Positions 34,996 through 49,900 of a stretch of 64,000 nt of DNA are shown one piece after another. The DNA is taken from the NCBI RefSeq assembly GCF_043641665.1, contig NC_092180.1, positions 6,627,891 through 6,691,890 of the forward strand, written 5' to 3'. Each line of letters begins with the position of its first letter. Position 1 is the stretch's first letter. Origin of the DNA: Enoplosus armatus. Its lineage: Eukaryota; Chordata; Actinopteri; Centrarchiformes; Enoplosidae. The notes below the pieces were generated by a model, which was given only the letters and a program-made list of their open reading frames with translations, made no database searches and was not told the DNA's origin. A program made the translations under genes and the position numbers.

Positions 34996-37900
34996 AAGGT
35001 AAGGTGATGTATGCAAGATCACGTTGCACGTTTAGGGCTGCAACTGACTGATTATTTTCATTATCAATTAATCTGTTAATTATTAAATGGTTGATTGATG
35101 ATTAAACTGTCAGAAAATGGGGAAAAATGCCCAGAGCACAAGGTGGCACTGTCAGACGTCTGTTTTGAAGGATCAACAGTCCGAAACCCAAAGATATTCA
35201 GTTTACAATGACATAAAACAGCAAATCTTCACATTTAAGAAACTGGAACCAGCAAATATTGGTAATGTTTCCTTAATATAACAATTACTTGATTATTAAA
35301 ATTGTTGATGATTCATTTTTCTGTCAGTTGAATGCTCAATTAATTATTTGCACCACTAACATATCTTAATGAGGAAAAATACTACTTCCAACACCATCCA
35401 CAGCCTTTACAACTGTTTCTTTTTAAAAAAAAAAAGGTTCATAACCTTTTCAAGGCGAGAATTCAACGAAAGAATCAATGAAATTCAGGGATTCTTAACG
35501 TCTGCTGAATCCCTGCTGTGATGTTTTGTATGCACACTCACATTTGCACACACAGGCACGGTCCATCATCCAGATGAGGGATGAGCAGTATTCACAGTAT
35601 GTGGGGATGCTGTACTGCGTGGACTTGAAGATGTGGCCGTTATGCTCCTCCACCTGCAGAGAGCAGCAGAGCACAGGTTCATTTGGAGTTCACCTGCATA
35701 TTTCCTTTCACATTTATATGGTTCTTTTTTCCTTTTTTTTTAATAGCTTTCTATTCTGGTCACTGGTGTATTTATATCTTGTTATTCCAAAGAGCAAATC
35801 TGGGTGTAGAGGACTGGCTGTTAGAGCAAACAATACAATGCCTTAGACTCACAATGTCAGTGTCCTTCTTCCTCCGTTTTTTGCGTTCAGGTTTAGGTAC
35901 CTGCTGTAGCAAAAAAAAGAAAAAAGAAAAGGACAAAACAGAACAACAGATATGTTGTATTATTTATATATGTATGTATATAAAATCTCTAAACAACCCA
36001 GAGGGCTGATGCACACCACAGTACATGACATTTAAAGTTACGCGTCTTTACCTTGCTCAATGTGCTGTCCAGAGGTTTGTACTCAGTCATGAACTCATCC
36101 AGGAAAACTTTAAAGGTGTTGACCCACACTGTGACAGGAGACTCTCTCCAGTCCCTCTGCTCCTGTCGCATGGTCTTCTCCAAGATGTGCTCAAACAGAG
36201 CGTAGAGGTCTTTGTAGCGGATACTCTTACCGTCGTCCATCTAGAGAGGAAGACAACAGGGTCTTGGAGATGTTCTGGTATAAAAGGTCTAACTATGGAC
36301 ATTTTGAAACTACCTTATCTGCTATTATGTAAAAAGTACTGTGACTTTATTACAATTTTGGCTTCTAATCACTTTTCAGCGCACTGTTTGAGCAAGGTGA
36401 TATTTATAGACGGTGGCTACAATTTTAAAGAAAATTTTTCCATTTTAAATGATTATGTACAGCGTAGACGGCACTTACGGCGAGCGCCGTGGAGTAAGAG
36501 TTGAAGATGTTTAGACGGAACTCCTTCAAAGCCTTTTTAAACACGACGTCCACCATTGTGTCCTTCTTACTGTCCTCTGTGTCCAAGTCATTAATCTAAA
36601 ACAAGACACCACAGTCCTGTTAGCATGAATATGGACTACCTGTAGCTCTAAAAAGATCAGTGAGAGTGTTAAGACATCATCTTTACCCATATGTATCATG
36701 AGAATAAGCGAGAGTATGTTCGGCTGTACCTTCTTCATGAGGAAGTCGTTCATGCTCCTGTAGTCGTTGGTGCAGGTGAGGATCTGCAGCGCGTCGTTCT
36801 GCCACTGAGTAGGCTCCAGAGCCACGCTGCTGATCTTAACGCTGCGCCTTCGCTTCACCTTGGGTGATGGCTCCTTGTTCTCCTTCAAGTCTCTGAACCC
36901 TCGATCCAGCGTCAGATCAGGACTGCAGGGGGGCGACATGTTTTCCTGTCCTGCTGGGTGGAAGAAGTGTTTTAAAACAAAGGAAGTTCAAAGATTTAGA
37001 CAGTATTTCAGCAACGAACGTCTCCTATTGTGTAATTTTTGATTATATGAAAGTCCTTGGATTTTGGATGACGCACCCTCTCCCAGCAGTGGCCCAGTGT
37101 CTCCATAGTCTCCGTCCAGGGAATCAGACCCACAGATCAGCTTTTCTCTGGATGTCTTCTTATCCCCATACTTGGTCTTGCCCCAGAAACGCATCTTACC
37201 ACGAACCCTAATTAAAATGAAAGCAACATTGATAAACATTCTTTGACTACTGATAAAAAAGGCGTGATCAAAATGAAAATAGCTTTAACTCATAAGTGAC
37301 AAAACCGTCTTAAACTATTTCTATCTAATTAATGTTTAGGTAAAACAAACCTTCCATCTTGCGAGTTCTTGCGCATGGAGTCCACTTTGCCCAAATCTCC
37401 TGACGACATGGCTTTGTGTATCTTCTTCGGCTCCTCAGAGCTCACAGGCTGAAACAACATCAGGTTATGGTCAACAACATGTTACAGGCATAACAAAACC
37501 AAAGAAAAGCCTGTCCGCTATGTATTTCCATGTGGTCTAGTATGTTATGATCTGAGGACTCGTTCAAGCCAGCAGATGGCAGCATCACATCACTGGAGCT
37601 GCACCAGCTACAGTGAACATTTACCACAGCTCAGTAAAGTATCAGAAAAAGTGTAAATGCTATTTGTAGTAATCATGATATTACAAAGCAACAACACAAC
37701 AAATAATACGTTTGAAATAATACAACATTCTTAAACAAGGAACAAATCAATTTACCAGGAAAGGAACTGTTAAAAGACAGTATAAGTTTGTTAAGAGAAG
37801 ACAAGTTTGTTGTTTTCAAGGATCCCAGAGGTTTGACTCATGACTAGTGCTACGTGCTAAGAGAGGAACTATAACCAAGTGACATGCAAATATTGTTAAT

Positions 37901-40900
37901 TAACCAGGAAGAAAAAAACAAGGAGAAAAGTCACCATTACAGCTGTGAGAGAAAGAGAAGCCAAATCATGTTAGAAAAGCAACTACGTTAAAAGCTTAAA
38001 GTCTTTAGGGAAAACACATTTCAAAAATCTTCCTGCATCTAACATGATGCATAAAGTAGAATTAATATTCACTGCTGGTAATGAATTCTGGAGGAGTTGT
38101 CAAACCAATACATATATTGGATTTATGGTTGTTTGACAGCCTTGAATTCATGTCTTTAAAAAGTGACATCATCATAAAATCACTGCATATTTGTTCTTCT
38201 ATTGGAAGGATAGTGTTTGTGTTTTATTACACTTCACTTCAGCAGGTATTTCAAAATGTCTTTGAAATATCTGCCTTGAAATACCTTTGAAATGTCTTCC
38301 ACTCTAAGTTATTGTCCACTTTAAGGAAACAGAAGTGTGTTGAAGCTCAGTTTGAGTCAGAGGTGTGATGCAGATCTATGCTCTCTCTGCTGAGGGGGTT
38401 AGAAATGTCAAAGAGAAGTCGCGCTTTAAGAAACGCAGAGAGGGCCACTGTTGGCTCGGTTGGCGCCTGTTACCATGTCTGAGTCACTGAAACAGGACTC
38501 TCCTAAGCCCGCCTCCGTGGAGCTCTGTTTGGAGAGGGGTAGAGTGAAATGACGGGGGCTGAGGGGGCTGTTGCCGTCATAGTCATCCTCGTCTGAATCG
38601 CCCCCAACTGAGAGGATGGGGGCGCGGGTGAGGAAGTCGGAGCGGGTCCGTGCCATTCTGGCTTTCTTTTTTTGGCCCGCTCTGCCAACCTGGAGTTTAC
38701 CAGAAGTGATAACAGCATGTTTAAATGGTGTCTTTAATAACCCGTAGAAGAGCTTTTTGTTCTTCATGTCGGTCAGCTGTGACGTTTTTTTGTGTAAGAT
38801 TGGGAGATATCCTGCCGAGATTCTTTAATTCATTCACAACACAAAAAGGCACTCCAGCAAACTTTCAAACACATGCTATATTCTTATTTTCTAAAAAGAA
38901 AAGAAAAAAGGAGAGATTGCTTACATCCCGCGCTTTTGTTCCTTTAGACGGCTTGGAGACCGCCGGTGTGGGTCCCTCTCTGGGAACAGGTGCAGGTGTT
39001 TCTTTAGTGACAGCATCACTGTCAAACCTGCTGAACACAACATAAATACAAAATATTGTTAATGTAAAGAATTAATCCAATTAAAGTGAAACTGTCATTA
39101 AATACACACTTAAAGCCACTATGTGAAGAATGTTTTAGTGGTTAAAGCATCTTTCATATTAGTCTGATGGTATAATGTTTGTCAGAACAATGAGCCAATC
39201 CCAACGAAAACTGGTGCAGTCTGTGTGTTACTTCCATCTCTGATCCATACTGCGGGAAAGCATCTGCAACAGTGCCTTAGTAATATACTGCCACAGGAGG
39301 GCACCAAAGTCAGACATTTTCACATTCTTCACTTCAGCACTCACAACAATTTATGTTACCATGATTCATTTTAGTTATTTATTTTATCCTAAATGGAGAG
39401 TTGATTTATTGACCCCTTGAATGTAACATGCATATTTATCTATTTATCTATTTATTTATTTGTTCATGGTTATCGTAGCTTTGCTTGTTTTTGTTTTTTT
39501 CCTCTTGGATCTTGGCATTTTCATTGTCATATGCCAAAAAAGACGCACCAAAAAACTTTTACTCACTTTGTAAATGTCACTTTGTCCTTTGGAGAGAAGA
39601 AGATGTTGCCCGGCTTATCCATCATACTAACTGTGGTGCCTTGATTACTTGGTGGCTTCTTGTTGGCGGTTCTCACTCTGGTTCCTCCTCTATCTTTGGA
39701 CTCCAGCATGAGTTTGGGCGCCCAGCCCTCAGCAACGGGCCTGCGTTTTTCTCTGGGAGCAGTAGCAGGTGGCGGAGGCAGCTGGGGGTGAGGGGCGCAG
39801 CCCTGGGTGTCTTCACCCGGGGCGGTGGAGTCCGACTGCGTTCTGGCATGAGGAGCCAGCCCTGCTGTTCTCTCAATCAGCAGGGAGCTGGGTCTAAGGG
39901 GCTTGCCGGAGGTTGCAGTTCCACCAACATCTTGTCCACCCTGTCGACTCTGCTGTATCCGGTGCAGAGCTTCTCCTCTTTGTTTCTCAAACATGTCTCT
40001 TTCGTACTGAGCGAAGAAAAGGCGCTGCCGCTCCAGCGCTCCTTTCTGTTGTCTGATCTGCTCCATCATCTCCTTTTCATTCTGCTGCTGCAGATTACGC
40101 TGCCTCTCCGCTTTCTCCTCGTTCAGTCGCACCAGCTTCTCTATGACAGCCTGGTCGGCCTGAGGGACAGAAGTAGAAACAGGGACGGGACCTTGAGGCA
40201 CAGGAGCTGGGTCAGTTTTCTGTGGCGATGGTGTCAACTCCCCTGTCTGGGCTGCAGAATCTCGAACCTCTACAGGGGGACGGACAACATCACTCAGCTC
40301 GTCGCTAAGTGGTGTTTCTTTCTGCATACTGATGACCACCACCACCGGTCGCCGAGCCGACTCTCGTCTTTCTTTGAGAGGCTTGGTAACAGTGGTGGTG
40401 GTCGTAGAGACGGCTGCCTCTGTCTTTTGTTGAGGCTCTTCTGCAGGACGACAGGAGGTGACTGTGCTGCCCTCGTTAGCAGGGACGTAAAAGGTTGGGA
40501 GGTAGTTCTCGATTTTGGGCGGATGTGTGGGGGCTGAGGGGGCTGCCAGATCCATTTTGGTCTGGCCCTGGCTGCCTGCGTGGGCAACATCATCAGAAAC
40601 CTCTGTCCTATGTGGTTCAGCTGGCTTCGGGCTTGTTGGAACCTCCACATTAGGCTCAAGTACTGGAGATACCGAAGGAAGAGGGGAGCAGGGGTCCTCA
40701 ATGTCTGTCACCTCTTCTGTAGCCTTGGGTGGCTCCTCATCCATGCTGAGAAGCTCAAAGCTGCCTTTGGAGCTCTGGCTGTCAGGCGTGCCCTGGGGCG
40801 AACGAAGAGGCGGGGTTGCAGGGGGCACCAGCTCAACAGACCAGCGCCGTTCCTCAGACGGGGACGAGGCTCCACCGCTGGTTGCCCGGACCTTGAGGAG

Positions 40901-43900
40901 CTCCAGGCTGAACTTGGCCTGCTCCAACTCTCTCATCCGCCGGCTCTCTCTCTTGGCCCGAGTGGTTTTCTGGCTGGGCTCATCTACAGTTCTGGACCTC
41001 TCTCGCACCACCACTGTGGCTGTCTGGATTGAGGCCGGTGCTTCAGTTTGCACTTTAGAGGGGCTCTCTTTTGTGCTAGCCTGTTGTCTTCCTTCTCCTT
41101 CCTCCTCCTTAACTGCGCCCTCGTGGCTGCTGAGGATCTGGAGGCTCCTTTCCCGTTGCTCGTAGGAACGATCCTCCCATGTGCTGAGGTCCAACCCCAT
41201 GATCCTCTCAGGCGGCTCCTCCTCTTCCTCTGGCGAGAGACTCACCTGGCCGTTCTGTAGTTGAAGCAGCTTCTCCTGCTGCTCCTTCTTCTCCCTCAGT
41301 TTCTGTTCTCTCAGTGTATTGAAGCTGTCAATTAAGAAGATTTTACTTTAGCTGATGTCAAACTACTTCCTATTATCTTGATACGTTTTAAACAACAACT
41401 AAAGTTATTCATAACAAATCATAACTACCTCAAGTATTCACCAGTCTGATTTAATTCTTGCTCTCAGCAGCTCAGCTGATTGTAGAGCTGCTTTGGGTTG
41501 GATTGCTTGTGTAATGGCATGCGGTTACCAAGCCTGGTCTATAAGCACACTGAACAATGGCCAAATACACTGCAGGAACTGTGTGCAAAGATTAATCTGG
41601 TTTTTCACCAGCTTGAGCAAAAATCACCTACCTTTAGAAGTTATTTTCAGAGTATTGAGCCTTTATAAAAATGCTAAAATGTTTTGCTTTTGTTGAACTA
41701 AACTCATCTATACCTCTTTTTTCTAGCAACAGAGAAAACTGACCAGGTGCTACTGCTCAGGATAAGGCAGTAGGTGTTTTACAGTATGGCTTACCTCTGC
41801 CTGGCAAGGTGGCCTCTGCTAATTGCCTGTAGCTGTACCACAGCGTTATACAGACGCAAGTAGGATTCTCTGGCTTGATGACAACGCCAGGCCGTCTGAA
41901 TAACCACAGCTGCTGTGCAGCGCCGATAGCGCCATGCCCTCCATGCCCTCTGCAGCACCAGAGCAGCCTCCCTCCACAGCCTGAACCTCTGACGCTCCCT
42001 GTAACCTCGCCAGTGTGTCTGCAGACACAAAGCTGCCCCCTCCTGGACAGTAGGGTCATGATCCTCCTCCTCCTCCTCTTCTACGGGCCGGTACAAACGC
42101 CACCATTTCTGTGAGGAGATGATGACGATGATATATTATTATTTTCATGATACTATGATTGTTTCTTTCCTTTTCGTCACAACCTGTTTTCATGTTCACT
42201 GACTCCAGCAACTATATTAGAAGTTTAAGTGTCTTTACTCAATGGATAATCTCAATTTTGTTTTATGGGACTGAAAAATGAATCTAATCCCAATTAGAAA
42301 GGACATTGCCTGTGAGTGACGAGTATTTGAGTTGGATTTATTCTAATTTATAGATTAGGAACTTAAACTAAGGTAAAACATCCTAGATATCAACAGATAC
42401 CTTTCAATCCTTTGATTTCAAATTTAAATTCAAATTGTTTCTATCTTCTATACCCTCTTTGACTTCCCTACTCCCCCACCTCCCTTCTACTGATCTATTT
42501 TGTGAACTACTTAGTTTTTTCATTTCCCCACCCATCTGCTGACTCCTCCTGTCCTACATCCACCTCTTCACCGCTCTCTCCCAAATGAAGTATTAAACCT
42601 GGCTACCTGCGACCTCTCACCTTTTCCAGTCTATTGTTCCTGACCTCCTTCCTTTCCTCACCCACCTCATCAATATCTCAAAAAAATAACTTTATCTATC
42701 CCTTATTGTTTCTAAATGTAGCACTTGAAGCAGTTTGGCATACTTGATGAAAGTGACTTGCATGATTGTTGTTGGGTTGTATCCGCATGGCTGAAATGCA
42801 CTTATTGTATGTGGCTTTGGTTAAAAGCATCAGCTAAATAAATGTAATGTAATGCTGCAGTGTACTAGGACTGGGTAGTATATGTGAAATCAATATCATG
42901 ACATTATTCCCAATATCTTTCCAATATTGACTAGTTTCACAACATCGCAAATATAAGCAGAATCATATATAACATATGATGATTGATGTGATGAACTCTG
43001 TTTCACTGTTATACATTACATCATACAAACGTTTTCACCACGTAAAGTAAAACAAAAACTTGAATTACTAATCTAATTGTTCGTTTTTAATTTAAATTTT
43101 CTTGGATTCGTTAATTTGGACAACAGAATTTTGTAAAACTATAATATGATATGATCATATCATCACGATACAATTACAGTCGATAACCAATAATACGGAA
43201 TTATCGCTCAGCTGTAAAAACTTTTGGCCTCATCTTCCAAAACAAAAACAATAAAAAAGTGAAACAAACAGAAGGAAAAGATGGAAATGAAGTAGATGGA
43301 GATAAAAGCAGTGATGATGAAAAGCATGGTACTGTACCTGGATGCAGACTGCCGCCTCTCTCATCCTGACAAACTGCTTCCTCTCCAGTCGGGCTCTGAA
43401 CCGCCGCTGCAGCGTGACGATGCGCCTGAGAACTTCCCCGTGGAGTAAAGCCTGCAGCCGCTGACGCTCAGCCTCCCGCAAAAACACCTGAGGGGAGGGA
43501 CCACAATGGAGTCAGCACAGGGTAACACACATATTTAATGAAGAACGGGGTTGTCTGGCACACACACTCTGAAACCCCTGGCCGGATACATGGTCACAAG
43601 TATGTCAGGTATGATCCTGTAATTATATAAACAGCGTCCCAAAGGCATGGACCCCTCCATCATGCCTCATTCATACTGTGGACTTACCCACACCAAATAT
43701 GGGGCACCTTCCTCATTACATCCTTTTTTTCCAGAGGGAGGATGCTTTCAGCTAATAAGAGGTAATCCCCAACACGATCCTTTCCCAATGTCTATGACTC
43801 TATTTATAGTATTTATAGAGTAATTTAAAAATCCCACATTATTTTCAGTAAATCAGTTTTGGGTCTTGGACTGGTATTGTCCAGATTCCTTAACGCCTCA

Positions 43901-46900
43901 ACATACAGCAACAGATAGTATAACATTAAACACATTATAACAACATACAGTATAATGAGCCTTAACATGTTCCTTTCACTAATGTCACCAAACAAAGACG
44001 CAACAGAAGAAAATCACTAAACCACTGTTTTGCCCTACCTTCATTTTACATCTGGATTATATGTTGACTCCATTTAACTTATTGAGTCCTGATACTCCTC
44101 TTAAATTCCTGCTGTAAAAAAATTCTTTCTTTACCATATGTCTTATATTTTCAGCTTGTTCCAAAACTTTACTGAAGATATAGCAAACATAAACTGAAAT
44201 ATTCGAAACCAGACACCAGTTATTTTAATGGCTGCACCGTTGGATCAAATTGAATATTCTAAATATCATATTCATCAGTTTATTTGGGACCACCAATAAA
44301 ATCTAAATGTAACTTCTGAGAGCTTAACTGAGTAACATTCATTTGTAATGAAGAACAAGTTATTTAAATGTGTTTGAACAGAGGAGGAGGCGTTTTCAAA
44401 CAGACATGAAGTGCCACATTAAAAACAGATGTCACAGTATGTTTTACTGTATCAGCTGATTTAAAAGAACTGAAGGAGAAGGCAGGGTAAATACCATTGT
44501 CTTTCCCACTTGGTACCCATCTGGTTCTAGGTCTAGCTGGTCCAGAGACTGCTGGATGCCCTCTCTGGTGGGACTGGTGCCCTCTGGGAGCAGCTCACAG
44601 AAGTGATGGACAAAGTCCTACCAAGAGAAAAAGGAAAGGTGTTAATGAGAAATGTCTTGACCCCATGGTATCTGTTCTGTTTGTGTCCTGTGCACAAGAT
44701 GTCTGTCCAGTAATGTGTCTGCCAAAAGGTTTACTTTCTGATAAAGACATCAGTGTATCTGACACTGATTCCGGGGCAGGATTAACTGGTTGGGGATGTA
44801 CACACTGCAAGTTGAAGGGGAAAAAAAAGCTGTCAAGGCACATGTGGTTTCAGGTAAAAGTCCATGCTGTCCATATTTGCAGGGGTTCAAACATCATGCC
44901 GTAAATATGCTGAACTCCCACTCTTCAAACTGAGGCCCATTGTCTGAATTCAATACACTCTGCACCCTGGGCTGTAGGGGGTGGATAGGGAAACAGATGC
45001 TGTGTTTATACAATTACAAGCATGGGGAGTGTTTCAGAGACCCGAGGACAATGGAGGGGCTCTGTTCTGAAGAGTCGGGAAACAGCAGAGTCCTCCAAAG
45101 TGATACCATGCCCAAGATATTTCTCATTAGTGCTGACCACAGCACTAAATATGTTTGGAGGAATTTGTGGTAAATGACGACGTCCGATGCTAAAATCACC
45201 TGAGTGAGATCACCAAAATAGTTTTATGAGTTTTGCTGTTAAGTAGATATAAGTCCACACAAATAACTAAATATATTGTGTCATGTTTATATTAGTTTTC
45301 AAATGTTTTAAGTTATATTGTTAATCCTGATGCAACAACATGTGAGTGGTGTTTTACTGTTGTAGCTGCTGGAGGTGGAGCTAGTTTTAACTACTTTATA
45401 TATAGTTGGGTATTTTAGTCCAGGAGTTCCCAACCTCGGGGTCGGGGCCCTTCGAAGGCCCTCAAAATAAATCTGAGGGGTCATGAGACGATTAAAGTTC
45501 TGTTACTCAAATTCATATACATTTTTTTTACGTTAATTAAAGCATTTGAGAGGTTTAAAGGGAAAACGTCTCTTTGGTGGATCTAAAACAAGGAGCCCAA
45601 ACTAGACACTACTTTGTTTTGTTAAAGGGTCACAAACCTAAAATGTTTGGACCACTGGTTTAATCTTTTAACAATGTGTTGTATTTTGTAAGATTATCAT
45701 TTGGGTTTTTTTATGTACAAAAGTTCAATATTTCCCTCTGAAATGTAGTACAGTAAAGTATAAAGTATCATAAAATGGATATTCTTAAGTACAAGCACCT
45801 CAAACTTGTATATAAGTGCAGTACTTGAGTAAATGTACTTAGTTACTTTCCACCACTGCAACTTCCTAGTCAAGTTGAAAAATAGTGAAACTGAGTAAGT
45901 GGGACAAAGGACAGACTCATTGTTGTTAAAAATGACTAAATTCCTTCATCCTTGATTGTATTTGGGAGGCAGCAGGAATCTTAGCGGCGAACCCCAGCAA
46001 GTAAAATCTAAATGATCTGCACGGCTACAGTAGATACCACTATGGTTACATGGGAAAATAAGTTGTGATTTGGCGAAGTTACTCACACAGTGACTTAATC
46101 TTTGGGCAAAAACCTAAAACCACAAGTGAACATTCAAGACCACAAAATGGAAAATAATGTAAGAATTTAAAGAGAAAAAACAGCGGTGAGCCACTCCCAA
46201 ACATGTTCTGTCCAAGGACTCACTCTCAACATGATCTGCTTTATTAGTCAGACAGTATTTCTCACAGGGTTGACATCATCCTTATTAGAGCCAGTGTGGT
46301 TAAGATGGCTGCCACCTCACGTCCCCCATAATTCCCTCTTGACACAACACACAATGAATCCCGGCTCAGACAACATCAGCGACATGTTTCCTGGAGATGA
46401 ACTCATCACTGGCACCTAAACTCTTGGAAACCTGAGCGTTGTTTAAGTTTTGGGCTGTGAGCAGTGAGATCGATAGTGCATCAGGGTTCTGGCCTGCACA
46501 CGCCTGCACTGAGGGAACATGTTAATGTGATCTGCTGCTGAACTCCTTCTTGCTTCCTGGATAACACGATACTTTGCATTTCTAGACAAAGATTGAAAAA
46601 TAGTGGATTAAGTGGGTCTGTTATAACACTCAGGAACAAAAGGCTGCATTGTGAACTGGGGTTGTAGATTCTAAAATGCGGCCATTAATCAGGCATGGAG
46701 AGTCTGACGAAAAGGTGCTATTAGTTTAATTTTGGGAAGTAGAGAATCCAGTGTTTTTGGAGCTTGAGCCAGATGAAAAAAAGAAAGTCCAGATATCTTT
46801 CCATATCTTTCTGTTGTGATTTTGCACTTTTCTTTGCATAATTTACATAATTAATGATGTTTGGACTACCACCAGTGGTGCAAGAAGTCAAAGTACACAA

Positions 46901-49900
46901 GTCTTAATAGCAATATATATCAAAATTAAAAGTATTTATAATGCAGCAAAAATACCACAGTCAGTGCTATTTATTTATTGTATTACTAATGCATTAACAT
47001 GTAAGTAGTACTCTAATGTTTTAGCTGGTCAACTCAAATAAAGTACGAGTAAAGTATCTCAAAATTGTACTGAAGTACAGTGCTTGAGTAACTATACTTG
47101 GTTAACTGACTACTATGTGGCAAATGCACCCAAATTGAATGACGTGATGAGTGATAAAAATCTTTCCACGTGGACTGTATTTGTTTATCTTGTTTCTTCT
47201 TTTGTTATTTACTGTATCAAATATGAAATTATATAAATGACAGTTAAGATCATCTGGACTAAGATGTTTAAAGAGTATCTCCAGGGTGTAAATGTGTGTG
47301 TGTGTTACCTTGAAGCTGTACTTGATGTTGTAGCCCGACTGCCGAATGCGCACGGTCTCCAGCATACCGGTGTAGCGCAGCTGCCTCAGCACCAGGTTAT
47401 CATTAAACCTTAAGGGCAACTGAGAAAGAGAACGCCAGAGGGAAAAACAGATAATCCAGGAGAGGGGAGAATGACAGAAAAAGGAGAAGCGACAGGCGGC
47501 AGAGGTTACAGAGAGAAGAGAGGGAAATGATAAACAGCTTTAGAAAAGTTCAAACTTCAAAGCAAATGAAAAATGCTTTGAAAACTGAACCAAAAACAGT
47601 CGAAGCGGCCGCAGTCTGGCGTGAGCGCACTGTACCTTCTCAGCGTTGGAACGGATGCACTTGACAAAATAAGGCTCAGACTGACCCAGAGTCTCCATTA
47701 GCTTATTTAGGGAGGCCTGCAGAACGAGACACAGAAACAAGAAGTCAAATCTAATGCAAAAAATATATATAAAGAAAGAAATATACGAGGCACATGCAGA
47801 GGCACACTGCTTTTGTTGCTCCACAGTTGTTTGACAGGCAGAAAAGTCAGCTGGCTCTGTCAGCCGTGAATAACTGTTGCTCCATCTGTAAGTAAAACTC
47901 TTCGCTGCAAGATTAAAGTCACTGCCTGGGATCCTAAATACTAGCAATATGTCTACAAAAATGAAAAAAAGAAGAAGAAACCATGTGTGCAGTATTTACA
48001 TGTGCAGTTATTGTGTGTGTGTGTAAACATATGCACATGTGTGTCAGCATGTGTGTGTGATAGTTCAGTGGCAGGAGGAATTCAGTCTCCTCCCCCCTCC
48101 ATGGGAGATTAAAGCAATCAACGCAGCACAGGATGTGGGAAGTGAAGTCATCCACACACTGGGGCCAGGGCTGCCTGCCAGAGGGGCCTCAGCACTCATC
48201 TCCACCTCCGGCAGCCAGAGCACAGAGTTCACTTTCAAAGAAATCGGGAAGAAAATAGCAGTTTCTGGTTGTTGAACGTTCTTGTGGTACCGGCTGCCAA
48301 TGAAAGCTTTTTTGACCTAAAGATAACCAGATTATTCTGAATGTTTCTGGTAGTTGTCATCCTCACTTATCTCACGTTCAGGACAGTCTTTTAATAGAAA
48401 ATCCTCTGCTAACAAATGCTAGAACAGAGGGAAGAGCCCCTACATCTAAGCATTGTGGGCGAATTTCATTTTCTAAAATAATCACTACAATTACCAGTTT
48501 TCATGGGCTCATCTCCGACTAAGTGAATATTAGTGAGGACTTTCATAAGGGTGTGTCAGTAACAGAGAAAATCCTAACTTTCTACTTTCTCACCAAATCA
48601 AAAGTATTTTTTATGAGACATTTATTTAATTTTTTTTTGTTAAATTCCCAGACACGATGTCATACATTTAAGACCTTTGGGTGGGTGTGTGAGCTACGTA
48701 ATAGACTTCACACAAATTATGAACAAATACAGGGATAAGACAGTAAAGGCCGTGGGCAGGCAGAGAAATGGAGGGACGTTTCCACCCACAGCCAGTTGGA
48801 AAGGACACACCGTGTTTTTATCACATTCACAGCTGGAGGGAGATTCCTCTGTCCAGCTCAGGCTAATCGTGTTATTTTTACAGTGAGAGCACTGAGTGGC
48901 AAATCATTGAGCTCTCCAGTATGCTACTGGTTCTGTATGTGTGTGTGTGTGTGCCTGACCTGGAACTGTGCGCTGATACTGGGTGGTTTCTTCTTCTTGT
49001 GGAGGTGAAGCAGTGACTTGGTGATGCGGTCGTGGAGCGTCAGGTTGCTGAGGTACTTCAGTGACTTGACATTCAGTAAATGCTGCAGGTGTGAAGTCAA
49101 AGTCAGGTGATAATGCTGAAACACTACATGAGAATCTACGCCTGCTATTAAGATAAATTAAAAGTTATCCTGTACTGTACCTTCGGAAGAACTGGCTTAG
49201 ATTTGTAGTTTTTGTTCCTCCTGTTTATAAAAAACAAAAACAGAAAAGTTAGTCCAGCAGACGAATCTATTTTGAGCACCGACCAACAAAATTCCTCTCG
49301 TTTTTCTTTGAATCAACAGGTGAGAAGGGTCCTTTTTTTTTTTAACTGTCAAGTAAAAGGTCAACAAAGCATTGAATTAATTCCAGAAATTCTTCCCAAG
49401 TGGGTCATATCCCTGTCATTAAGGTGGATCTTTATTCATCCCTGAGGGGGAATTCTCTTTTCACTTGCTTCCATCCACAGCGGGGTCAGAGGTCAGGGTC
49501 AGCTACAAAGCAGCACCCTTGGAGCTGGTAGGAATGTAGTGATCACTGAAGGAGACTTCAGCAGGGCAGATGTTAGCTGACACTGAGTTTGAACTCAGGT
49601 CTTTCAGTTTTAAGGATGTCTCTAGGCCAAACTGCTGACCAAAATAACAAATAACGGTATAACAGTTTTGCATTATACAGTCAGACAGACATCTCTAAAT
49701 CAGTGTTAAAGGAGAGTTTAAAGCATCATGGTGACCGCGGCCGCGTCTTGCTACTGACATGAGGATGTCGTGGGCTCTCTCCAGGAGTTTGCTGCTGGCA
49801 GAGTTGACAAAGATGCCGTCTTCTTCTGTGGTGGAGCTGCTGGATGATAAGCGGCTCTGTCGACCCACGCGACCGTTCCAGCCGAGGCCCGAAGAACCTC

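Larger units (their letters stand above)
34605..35653 (-). other. myo9a: MYO9A C1 zinc-binding domain
   Basis: Exons 35542-35653 and 34605-34666 encode one C1 domain. The full ligand pattern is present: H-x12-C-x2-C-x12-C-x2-C-x4-H-x2-C-x7-C, starting at [17 protein letters not shown] and ending at [13 protein letters not shown]. All eight zinc ligands are intact. C1 domains of class IX myosins sit just before the GAP and are of the atypical, phorbol-insensitive kind. Confidence 0.93.

Noticed and set aside
39485..40537. 350-codon open frame on the plus strand
   Set aside because: Exactly antisense to the GC-rich MYO9A tail exon, whose sense frame is continuous with flanking exons and matches the family. 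The plus-strand frame has no recognisable domain.
40515..41165. 216-codon plus-strand open frame
   Set aside because: Another antisense shadow of the same MYO9A exon; composition is explained by the opposite strand.
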